Source: Magnetococcales bacterium (GTDB lineage Bacteria > Pseudomonadota > Magnetococcia > Magnetococcales > DC0425bin3). Taken from it: DNA of 30,477 bases. Below the pieces are notes generated by a model. That model saw nothing but the letters and a program-made list of their open reading frames with translations, had not been told where the DNA came from and searched no databases. Positions 24,043-30,477 of the stretch are shown in pieces. The translations under genes were made by a program, and so were the position numbers. The DNA lies in NCBI GenBank assembly GCA_015229045.1, contig JADGCJ010000030.1:1-30477 (forward strand). Direction: 5' to 3'. The first letter of the stretch is position 1; each line of letters starts with the position of its first letter.

Positions 24043-25836
24043 ATGTTGCCTATCGTCATTCCCCGACTCAACGATAATGATGATTTCGTGACCTTGTTGG
24101 AGTGGCTGGTTCCGGCTGGGAGTTTCGTCTCTGCCGGCGACCCGCTCTATTGCGTCGAGACCACCAAGGCCGCCGTCGATCTCCAGGCCGAGGGGGCAGG
24201 GTATCTGCACCCTCTGGCGGAACCGGGGCGCGAGCTGGCTGTGGGGGCGGTTGTCGGTCATTTGACAGCCTCGCGGGACGAGGTTGTTTCCGTTTCGCCT
24301 CCTGTTGCCGATGTGCTTCGGCCATCACCTTCCCCCGTGCCTCTCCCCGTGGTTGCGGAGGCATCGTCCTCCTCCCCGCTCGTTGTTCCGCCTGGTTCCG
24401 CTGTCGGCGTGACCTTTTCACGCAAGGCGGCGGAGTTGATCAAGACCCTCGGTGTCGATCCGGCCCTTTTCACCGGACGGGGGGTGCTGCGCGAGCAGGA
24501 TGTGCGGGCGGTGCTGGCGCGGCAGGGGAGGGGAGAGACTCCGGTTCCTGGGCCGTCATCCGCCACGCCGGAGACGTTGCCGTCCGCGTCGGCGGGCGAC
24601 GGGCGGGTGAATCCTGCCTTTCTGGAGCAGATACGTCGGTTTCCGGAGGCGTTTGGCGCGTTGCCATCGGCGTTCAAGGTGTGGCTGTACCGGCAAAACG
24701 GTGCCCTTGTCGGCGAGCGGGTTGTTCTGGGGGTGGGAACCATCCTCGATGCCGAACGGATCGAGATCGGCGCCGATACGCTCATCGGGGAGCGCGTCCA
24801 GGTGCGCTGCCAGGAGTTTTGCCTGGGGGTGTTGGGCGAGATCGGTGACAACACCAGGATTTTCTGTGGTCGTTTCCTGGCCGGATCGACGGTCGGGATT
24901 CGTTTCGACACCGTCTTTGTCGGGGCGGGCAGCGGGCGGGTGTGTCGTATCGGCGACAACAGCTTCATTGCCTACGATGTCTACGTCAACCTGGATCGTG
25001 ACGTCACGCTGGGGCGGCATGTGTGTCTGGCCCCGGGGGTGCGTCTGTATACCCATCGCAAGTGGTTGTCGCCGCTGGAGGGATTCTCCACCGGCTTTGC
25101 CCCGGTGGTCATTGGGGATGATAGCCATCTGGGCAGCGGTGTCGTTGTTTTGCCCGGGGTGGAGATCGGTCCCCGGGTGACGGTGATGGCCAATTCGGTG
25201 GTGGCGGCGCATGTGGGGGCGGAGCGTCTCATGGGAGGGATTCCCGCCCAGCCGGTGGGCAAACAGACCCAGTATCGACGGCAACTGACCCTGGAGGAGA
25301 AGGTGCGCATCGCCCGGAAAAATCTCCTGATCTGCGCCGAGACCCTGGTCCAGGCCGGGGTGCGGGTGGAGGAGGTTCATGAAATTGGTCCCGAGGGCGG
25401 CTCCGGGGGTTTGACCATGACCCTGATCCAGGGTGTGGAGAGGCTGGTCGTCCATTTTCAGCCGGGTGGGATGGGCGACGATCTGCTTGACTCTGCGCAG
25501 CGGGATGGGGGGAGTGCCTCTTCTGTCCGGCGGCTTCTGCTTGGTTTTTCGCCGACCCTTCTCGAGCGGGCCTCGTCGCTGGTGACGGTGATCGATCTGG
25601 GGCAACACCGCATACGGGGTCGGCGCGATGCCTTGAGCGATCTGTTGCGGCAACATTTGGCCAACCTGGGGTTGGAGTTGGCCCCCGGGGCGTGGCGTTT
25701 GGGTCGTCCGGGGCCGTTTCCGCCTGATCGATACGATACCGATACCGATACCGCTTCCGGTCCGGTTTCTGCCGATCTGCCAGCCGTGACCGATGCGGTT
25801 CGGCAAACGCAACCAAGGGAGAAACCGGCATGTTGA
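24043..25836 (+). CDS. E2-like lipoyl/E3-binding protein fused to a hexapeptide (LbH) acyltransferase domain
   Basis: This 597-residue fusion starts with a lipoyl domain (residues 1-78; lipoylation lysine K42 in VETTKAAVDL). A Pro/Ser-rich linker leads to a peripheral-subunit-binding domain (about 124-158, FSRKAAELIKTLGVDPALF..GVLREQDV). A left-handed beta-helix follows (about 225-405), with repeats such as LGVGTILDAERIEIGADTLIG, IGDNSFIAYDVYVN, LAPGVRLYTHRKWL (H338 a possible catalytic His) and HLGSGVVVLPGVEIGPRVTV. A C-terminal region (406-597) has no motif I recognise. Unlike every E2, there is no catalytic core with the HxxxDG motif; the hexapeptide domain takes its place. I infer that it accepts acyl from lipoyl and passes it to an amino sugar. 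The ATG at 24043 fits the lipoyl domain; a GTG at 23983 overlapping the E1-beta stop is a possible earlier start. Confidence 0.82.
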   Translation: MLPIVIPRLNDNDDFVTLLEWLVPAGSFVSAGDPLYCVETTKAAVDLQAEGAGYLHPLAEPGRELAVGAVVGHLTASRDEVVSVSPPVADVLRPSPSPVPLPVVAEASSSSPLVVPPGSAVGVTFSRKAAELIKTLGVDPALFTGRGVLREQDVRAVLARQGRGETPVPGPSSATPETLPSASAGDGRVNPAFLEQIRRFPEAFGALPSAFKVWLYRQNGALVGERVVLGVGTILDAERIEIGADTLIGERVQVRCQEFCLGVLGEIGDNTRIFCGRFLAGSTVGIRFDTVFVGAGSGRVCRIGDNSFIAYDVYVNLDRDVTLGRHVCLAPGVRLYTHRKWLSPLEGFSTGFAPVVIGDDSHLGSGVVVLPGVEIGPRVTVMANSVVAAHVGAERLMGGIPAQPVGKQTQYRRQLTLEEKVRIARKNLLICAETLVQAGVRVEEVHEIGPEGGSGGLTMTLIQGVERLVVHFQPGGMGDDLLDSAQRDGGSASSVRRLLLGFSPTLLERASSLVTVIDLGQHRIRGRRDALSDLLRQHLANLGLELAPGAWRLGRPGPFPPDRYDTDTDTASGPVSADLPAVTDAVRQTQPREKPAC

Positions 25837-26834
25837 CCATCGTCATGTACCACTATGTACGCGACATGCCCAGCACCCCCTGGCCCGCCATCAAGGGGTT
25901 GTTGACCAGCCATTTCGAGGGACAGCTCGACTATATCCGGCGTCACTACAGCGTGTGTACGCTGGAGCAGCTTCTGGCCGCGACCCGGGATGAGGGTGAC
26001 CCCTTGCCGGAGAATGCCTGCCTGCTGACTTTCGATGACGGTCTGCGCGACCATTACGAGACGGTTTTGCCGCGCCTGTTGGACCGGAAGATGACCGGGT
26101 GTTTTTTTCCCATCGCCGACCCGGTGGAGAACCGGGAGGTGGTCATCGTCCACAAGGTGCATCACATTCTGGCCGCTGGCGTCGAGATGGAGCGGTTGTT
26201 TCACGAACTGCTGGAGCTGATCGATGCCTGGCGGGAGGCCTACGAGCTGCCGCCGACCGATGATCTTCTGGCCTCCTGCATCCCCGGGGCGGTGCGTTAT
26301 GACGACGCCCGCACGATTCAATTCAAGCGTCTCTTGCAGCAGGCCCTGCCGCGTCAGGCGGCCTGGGCCATTGCCGGGGAGCTGTTCCAGAGGCATGTCA
26401 CGGCGGACGAGGCGGGGTTTGCCGAGGAGTTCTATCTCAATGTGGAGCAGCTGCGGGAGATGGTCGCTGTCGGCATGGGGATCGGCGGCCATGGGGTGCG
26501 TCACGACTGGATGGAGCACCTTTCCCGGCAGAGTCAGCGGGAAAAAATGCTCCGCTCCCGGGCATTTTTGTCCCGGATCCTGGGTGAACCACCGACCGAA
26601 TGGATCATGAACTACCCGTATGGAAGTCACGACACCCGGACCGTTGGGGTGGCGCAGGAGATTCCCGGCTGTCGGTTGGCGGTGACGACCCGGCCCGGAC
26701 TGGTGGCAGATTTTTCCCGGCCCTATCAACTGCCCAGGCTCGATACCAACGATCTGCCCAGGACAGCCGATGCGGCTCCGTGCGCCTGGACGCGGACGGT
26801 TCAGGAAGCCGCCGCCCGGAAGTTGGCATCGTAA
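25830..26834 (+). CDS. NodB-type polysaccharide deacetylase-family protein (CE4)
   Basis: The 334-residue protein has NodB homology motifs: TFDDG (D69, D70), HGVRH (H221, H225, the HxxxH metal pair) and NYPYGSHD (about 261-268, corresponding to RxPYG with Arg replaced by Asn). The start MLTIVMYHYVRD is typical. Such enzymes remove N-acetyl (or O-acetyl) groups from amino sugars using a divalent metal. An insert between motifs 1 and 2 (about 100-210) is longer than usual. It overlaps the lipoyl fusion gene by 7 bp, so it is coupled with it. It could deacetylate a nonulosonate precursor, or another sugar, before a new acyl group is added; that role is inference. No signal peptide is seen, so it may act in the cytoplasm. 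Confidence 0.82.
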   Translation: MLTIVMYHYVRDMPSTPWPAIKGLLTSHFEGQLDYIRRHYSVCTLEQLLAATRDEGDPLPENACLLTFDDGLRDHYETVLPRLLDRKMTGCFFPIADPVENREVVIVHKVHHILAAGVEMERLFHELLELIDAWREAYELPPTDDLLASCIPGAVRYDDARTIQFKRLLQQALPRQAAWAIAGELFQRHVTADEAGFAEEFYLNVEQLREMVAVGMGIGGHGVRHDWMEHLSRQSQREKMLRSRAFLSRILGEPPTEWIMNYPYGSHDTRTVGVAQEIPGCRLAVTTRPGLVADFSRPYQLPRLDTNDLPRTADAAPCAWTRTVQEAAARKLAS

Positions 26835-26865
26835 AAGGCGATCAACTCAACAAGGAGTCGAGGGA

Positions 26866-27951
26866 ATGGGAATTCTCTGCCCGGGTCGTTGTGCCCTCAT
26901 TGCCGAAGCGGGGGTCAATCATAACGGCTCTCTGGATCTGGCCCTGAAGCTGGTGGACGCAGCCGCAGCAGCCGGGGCGGATGCCGTGAAGTTTCAAACC
27001 TTTCGGGCCGATCGGCTGGTCAGTCGACAGGCGCCCAAGGCCAGATATCAACAGCTCACCACCGACCCGGACGAATCCCAGTGGCGCATGATCCAGCGCC
27101 TGGAACTGGACGCGGCGGCCCATCGACGCTTGCGGGAGCATTGTCAGGCGGCAGGAATTGCCTTCCTCTCCAGTCCGTTTGACGTGGAGAGCCTGGAGTT
27201 TCTGGTCAACGATCTGGGAATGACAACCCTGAAGATTCCCTCCGGGGAGTTGACCAACGGTCCTTTGTTGCTGGCGGCAGGTCGTTCGGGGCGGGAGATC
27301 ATCCTCTCGACCGGCATGGCCACCCTGGCGGAGATCGAGGCGGCGCTGGGGGTTCTGGCCTTTGGCCTGTTGCAGGTGGCTGCCCCGCCGGGACGGGCCG
27401 CGTTCCAGGACGCCTTCATTTCCGCTGCCGGGGGGCGGGTTTTGCGAGAGCAGGCATGCTTGTTGCATTGTACGACAGAGTATCCGGCCCCGTTTGCCGA
27501 GGTCAATTTGCGGGGGATGGATACCCTGCACACGGCCTTTGGTTTGCCGACAGGGTATTCGGATCACACCGAGGGTGTGGCGGTGGCCCTGGCCGCCGTG
27601 GCGCGGGGAGCGGTGCTGGTGGAAAAGCACTTCACCCTGGATCGGGCGTTGCCCGGGCCGGATCACCGCGCTTCGCTGGAACCACATGAACTGGCCGCCA
27701 TGGTCCGGGGTATCCGGGCGGTGGAGGCCGCCCTGGGGGAGGGGCGCAAGGTGCCCACACCCACGGAGTTGAGCAATCGGGATGTGGCCCGCAAGAGCCT
27801 GGTGGCCTTGCGGGAGATCCCTGCCGGGACGCTCTTTTCGGCGGACAACCTGGGGGCGAGACGACCAGGAACAGGTCTCTCCCCCATGGGGTGGTGGGAG
27901 CTGTTGGGCCAACCGGCACCACGTGATTATGTCAAGGATCAGGAAATTTGA
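26866..27951 (+). CDS. neuB: nonulosonic acid synthase (NeuB/LegI family)
   Basis: The 361-residue enzyme condenses phosphoenolpyruvate with a 6-carbon amino sugar to form a nine-carbon nonulosonic acid. The TIM-barrel part has ALIAEAGVNHNGSLDLALKLVD, AGADAVKFQTFRADRLVS, LSSPFDVESLEFL, LKIPSGELTN, LSTGMATLAEIEAAL, LLHCTTEYPAPF and GYSDHTEGVAVALAAV. The C-terminal 55 residues are the SAF (antifreeze-like) lid, RKSLVALREIPAGTLFSADNL. A perfect AAGGAG sits 8 bases before ATG 26866; upstream in-frame ATG 26770 is inside the deacetylase gene. It is the core enzyme of the cluster. Whether the product is legionaminic or another nonulosonate cannot be read from the sequence alone. Confidence 0.92.
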   Translation: MGILCPGRCALIAEAGVNHNGSLDLALKLVDAAAAAGADAVKFQTFRADRLVSRQAPKARYQQLTTDPDESQWRMIQRLELDAAAHRRLREHCQAAGIAFLSSPFDVESLEFLVNDLGMTTLKIPSGELTNGPLLLAAGRSGREIILSTGMATLAEIEAALGVLAFGLLQVAAPPGRAAFQDAFISAAGGRVLREQACLLHCTTEYPAPFAEVNLRGMDTLHTAFGLPTGYSDHTEGVAVALAAVARGAVLVEKHFTLDRALPGPDHRASLEPHELAAMVRGIRAVEAALGEGRKVPTPTELSNRDVARKSLVALREIPAGTLFSADNLGARRPGTGLSPMGWWELLGQPAPRDYVKDQEI

Positions 27952-28595
27952 TGAGCGACAAGTTGCTTGTTCTGGGCGGCGGTGGACATGCCCAGGTGGT
28001 GATGGAGACCATGATCAGCCTGGAGTGGCGGGAGCGCATCCTCGGCATTCTCGACGCCGATCCTGGCCATGTGCCGGAGAACCCCTTCGCCATCCCGGTG
28101 CTGGGTACGGATGAAGAGCTGGAACGGTTTCCCCCCGCATTGGCACAACTCGTCAACGGGTTGGGTACGGTGGGCAGGGATCATCATCGGGAGAGGCTGT
28201 TTCGGGAGCTGCAACGGCAGGGGTATCGCTTTCCATCGCTGGTGCATCCGGATGCGGTGGTGGCCCGGGGAGTGCGGGTGGGGGCTGGCGCCCAGATCAT
28301 GGCCGGTGCCGTGGTGCAGGTGGGATCGGTGGTGGGAGAGAATGCCATCGTCAACACCGGGGCGGTCGTCGATCACGACGGGACCGTGGGTGCCCATGCC
28401 CATGTCGGGCCTGGCGCCGTGCTGTGCGGCGGTGTCAGAGTGGACGAAGGGGCGTTGGTCGGGGCGGGGGCAACCATCATCCAGGGGGTCCATGTGGGGC
28501 ACCACGCCGTGGTAGGGGCCGGCGCGGTGGTGGTGCGCGATGTAGCGGACGGGATGCGCATGGCTGGCGTCCCGGCGCGGGAGTTACCCGAATGA
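27951..28595 (+). CDS. neuD: NeuD/PglD-type hexapeptide acetyltransferase
   Basis: The 214-residue protein has the N-terminal Rossmann-like part (LLVLGGGGHAQVVMETM) and the C-terminal left-handed beta-helix (HPDAVVARGVRVGAGAQIMAGAVVQ...VDHDGTVGAHAHVGPGAVLCGGVRV...VVGAGAVVVRDV) of NeuD/PglD/LegH enzymes. These N-acetylate a 4-amino sugar using acetyl-CoA. H128-region residues (IVNTGAVVDHDG) hold the catalytic His-Asp. It starts at ATG 27951, sharing the last base of the neuB stop (TGATG), and ends overlapping the next gene (ATGA). Its presence means the cluster already has a CoA-dependent acyltransferase, so the lipoyl fusion is a second, different one. Confidence 0.9.
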   Translation: MSDKLLVLGGGGHAQVVMETMISLEWRERILGILDADPGHVPENPFAIPVLGTDEELERFPPALAQLVNGLGTVGRDHHRERLFRELQRQGYRFPSLVHPDAVVARGVRVGAGAQIMAGAVVQVGSVVGENAIVNTGAVVDHDGTVGAHAHVGPGAVLCGGVRVDEGALVGAGATIIQGVHVGHHAVVGAGAVVVRDVADGMRMAGVPARELPE

Positions 28596-29644
28596 AACAT
28601 GACTGGCGCAAGGTCCTGGTGGGACCAGAGCTGCCGATCTTCCACGCCCTCGAGGTGATGAACCAGGGGGCCATTAAAGTGGTGATCGTTGTGGACGACA
28701 ATCGACATCTCCTGGGGATCGTGACCGACGGCGACGTCAGACGCGGTTTCCTCAATCGTATCGATCTCAATGCTCCGATCCGGTCGGTCATGAGCAGTTC
28801 GCCGACCGTGGCCAGGGTCTCGGATGGGCAGGAAAGCATTCGCTCCCTGATGGTGGCGCGTGGCCTCGACCACATTCCGGTGGTGGATGATGCGGGCCGC
28901 CTGGTGGGGTTGAATACCCTCTCGGAGCTGGCACGCCCTCAGGTCAAGGACAACTGGGTCGTCCTCATGGCCGGTGGCCTGGGCAGCCGTCTCGGACGCC
29001 TGACGGAGCAGTGCCCGAAACCTCTGCTGCACGTTGGTTCCAAGCCCATCCTGGAGATTATCCTGGAAAGCTTCATCGAACACGGGTTTCACCGTTTCTT
29101 CCTGTCGGTCAACTATCGCAAGGAGATGATCCAGGAGCATTTTGGTGACGGTTCCCGCTGGGGCGTGACCATCGAATACCTGGAAGAGAACGACCGTCTG
29201 GGGACGGCGGGGTCGCTGGCGTTGCTGCCCGACATTCCGGACAAGCCCTTCTTTGTCATGAACGGGGATCTGCTGACCCGGATCAACTACTCGAACGTCC
29301 TGGAATTTCACAAGGAACATGAAGCCGATGCCACCTTGTGCGTGCGCAAGGTCGAGCAGACCGTCCCTTACGGGGTGGTGGAGACCGATCGGCATCGCCT
29401 CGTCAACATTGTCGAGAAACCTGTTCAGCAATACTTTGTCAATGCTGGTATCTATCTTTTGAATCCGCAGGTTGTCTCCTTCGTGCCGGAGAGCGGATAT
29501 TTTGACATGACCGATCTGTTTCGCAAACTGGTCGAGTTGGGGCGGACCACCGCAGCCTTTTCGTTTTTGGACTATTGGCTGGACATTGGCCGTCTGGGTG
29601 ATTTTCAACAGGCGTGTCAGGATTATCCAAAGGTGTTCGAATGA
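28592..29644 (+). CDS. CBS-domain nucleotidyltransferase (PtmE-like hexosamine-1-phosphate guanylyl/uridylyltransferase)
   Basis: The 350-residue protein has two CBS domains (about residues 1-115: KVVIVVDDNRHLLGIVTDGDVRR and LDHIPVVDDAGRLVGLNTLSEL) followed by a nucleotidyltransferase domain (VVLMAGGLGSRLGRLTEQCPKPLLHVGSKPI, then FFVMNGDLLT and the C-terminal DYWLDIGRLGDF). This architecture is known from PtmE of the Campylobacter legionaminic pathway, which makes GDP-glucosamine. It suggests that the sugar here is carried as a GDP (or UDP) derivative rather than the usual UDP-GlcNAc of sialic acid synthesis. CBS domains may sense an adenine nucleotide. It begins at ATG 28592 (ATGA overlap with neuD) and overlaps the CMP-synthetase gene at its end (ATGA). 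A longer upstream frame is not coding. Confidence 0.87.
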   Translation: MKHDWRKVLVGPELPIFHALEVMNQGAIKVVIVVDDNRHLLGIVTDGDVRRGFLNRIDLNAPIRSVMSSSPTVARVSDGQESIRSLMVARGLDHIPVVDDAGRLVGLNTLSELARPQVKDNWVVLMAGGLGSRLGRLTEQCPKPLLHVGSKPILEIILESFIEHGFHRFFLSVNYRKEMIQEHFGDGSRWGVTIEYLEENDRLGTAGSLALLPDIPDKPFFVMNGDLLTRINYSNVLEFHKEHEADATLCVRKVEQTVPYGVVETDRHRLVNIVEKPVQQYFVNAGIYLLNPQVVSFVPESGYFDMTDLFRKLVELGRTTAAFSFLDYWLDIGRLGDFQQACQDYPKVFE

Positions 29645-30339
29645 TTCAGGGCAAGCGCGTTTTGGCGGTGATACCAGCCCGGGGCGGTTCCAAGGGGATT
29701 CCCCGCAAGAATATTTGCGATCTGGCCGGCAAGCCTTTGCTGGCCTGGAGCGTCGAAGTGGGGAGGGAGTGCAACTGTATCGACCGGCTCATTTTGTCAT
29801 CGGAGGATGCCGAGATCATCGCCACGGCGCAGGCCTGGGGGTGTGATGTCCCTTTCGTCCGCCCCCTGGAGCTGGCCCAGGATGATTCGCCCACCATTCC
29901 GGTCTTGATTCATGCCCTGGATGCCTTGCCGGAGAGTTATGACTATCTGGTTCTGCTTCAGGTGACCTCTCCCCTGCGGCAGGCGTCCGATATCGTTGCC
30001 TGCCTGGAGATGTGTGAACACAATCAGGCGCCCGCCTGTGTCACCCTGGTGGAGACCCATCAAAATCCCCAGTACATGTACAGGCTGGATCCGTCTGGTC
30101 ACATGCTGCCGGTCCTGGGGCCGAAGTCGGGCACCGCCCACATCCGGCGGCAGGATCTGCCCAAAGCCTTCGCCTTGAACGGGGCGGTGTGTGTGGCGCG
30201 TGTTCCCTGGTTGCGGGAGCACCGGACTTTTCTGGGCGAGAGTACGCTGGGTCATGTCATGCCGCCGGAACGTTCCCTGGATATCGACACTCGCCTGGAT
30301 CTGCTCCTGGCCCGGGCCATCCTTGCGGCCAGGGAGTGA
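29641..30339 (+). CDS. neuA: CMP-nonulosonate cytidylyltransferase (NeuA/LegF family)
   Basis: The 232-residue enzyme activates the nonulosonic acid as a CMP derivative for a glycosyltransferase. It has the cytidylyltransferase signature VLAVIPARGGSKGIPRKNI, then LAGKPLLAWSVEV, LILSSEDAEIIATA, LLQVTSPLRQASDI, FALNGAVCVAR and the C-terminal DIDTRLDLLLARAIL. ATG 29641 overlaps the stop of the preceding CBS gene (ATGA). It completes the free sugar to activated sugar route after neuC and neuB. No further cluster gene is visible before the window end. Confidence 0.92.
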   Translation: MIQGKRVLAVIPARGGSKGIPRKNICDLAGKPLLAWSVEVGRECNCIDRLILSSEDAEIIATAQAWGCDVPFVRPLELAQDDSPTIPVLIHALDALPESYDYLVLLQVTSPLRQASDIVACLEMCEHNQAPACVTLVETHQNPQYMYRLDPSGHMLPVLGPKSGTAHIRRQDLPKAFALNGAVCVARVPWLREHRTFLGESTLGHVMPPERSLDIDTRLDLLLARAILAARE

Positions 30340-30424
30340 TTTTGTTTCCGGATCAGGGGCAGGGCAATCGCATTTGAGATTTTCGAGGATCATGAATAGT
30401 GATTCGGGGAGCTGTCAAAACGGG

Positions 30425-30477
30425 GTCCAGGAGGCTGGCTCCCTGGCGGGTCAAGGGCAGAGCCCTTGCGGGGTTTG
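30425..30477. repeat. palindromic repeat at the window end
   Basis: Two hairpins in tandem follow neuA: CCAGGAGGC..GCTCCCTGG (30427-30446, imperfect) and CAAGGGC/GCCCTTG (30452-30468, perfect 7 bp, 3-nt loop), joined by cGGGG-rich spacers. This looks like the start of an interspersed palindromic repeat array cut by the window edge. It may also end the neuA transcript, though no T tract is visible. Confidence 0.5.

Noticed and set aside
24043..25836. A normal E2 acyltransferase
   Set aside because: The lipoyl and subunit-binding domains are present, but the CAT domain and its HxxxDG motif are missing and hexapeptide repeats stand in that place.

Overview
The window carries 24 protein-coding genes or gene fragments. 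It looks like a chromosomal segment from a Gram-negative, GC-rich, chemolithotrophic sulfur-oxidising proteobacterium. The evidence is the end of an adenylylsulfate reductase alpha subunit, a flavocytochrome c sulfide dehydrogenase pair, a SoxYZ pair, Tat signal peptides and elaborate two-component signalling. A magnetotactic-coccus-like or related alphaproteobacterial lineage is my guess from the overall protein style. Nothing in the window proves it. No tRNA, rRNA, CRISPR array, intact insertion sequence or phage structural gene was seen.

Layout. (1) 1-5825, sulfur oxidation: aprA 3' end and terminator; a YkgJ-type Cys-cluster protein and a Nudix hydrolase; a promoter; then DUF302 protein-fccA-fccB with a terminator, and soxY-soxZ with a terminator. 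(2) 5836-10675, mixed: an alpha/beta-hydrolase-like protein, a large Sel1-repeat protein with a repetitive disordered tail, and on the minus strand an exported dienelactone-hydrolase-family protein with a DUF2283 gene. (3) 10676-17213, signalling: an HD-GYP response regulator; an 860-bp gene-free stretch with a hairpin-rich half and an AT-rich half; then an overlapping operon of periplasmic solute-binding protein, hybrid sensor kinase and a 51-aa membrane protein. (4) 17200-19465, minus strand: a TPR-glycosyltransferase-like gene overlapping a PBECR2-type (phage/toxin nuclease-like) gene, flanked by a 94-bp direct repeat that is the ghost 3' end of a second TPR-glycosyltransferase. (5) 19504-30339, plus strand: a nonulosonic (legionaminic/sialic-type) acid gene cluster.

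The standout is inside the nonulosonate cluster. Between the hydrolysing 2-epimerase and the nonulosonate synthase lie E1-alpha and E1-beta subunits of a 2-oxoacid dehydrogenase. They are followed by a fusion protein with an E2-like lipoyl domain and E3/E1-binding domain, but with a left-handed beta-helix (hexapeptide) acyltransferase where E2 normally has its catalytic core. A NodB-type polysaccharide deacetylase overlaps its 3' end. My inference is a lipoyl-tethered acylation pathway: a 2-oxoacid is decarboxylated, the acyl group is loaded on the swinging lipoyl arm, and the hexapeptide domain passes it directly to an amino sugar, possibly after removal of an acetyl group by the deacetylase. 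The usual CoA-dependent NeuD-type acetyltransferase is also present.

A 125-bp element with 19-bp terminal inverted repeats sits between the aminotransferase and epimerase genes and appears to supply the epimerase's ribosome-binding site. A solo copy of its end lies exactly at the left edge of the 2-oxoacid dehydrogenase block.
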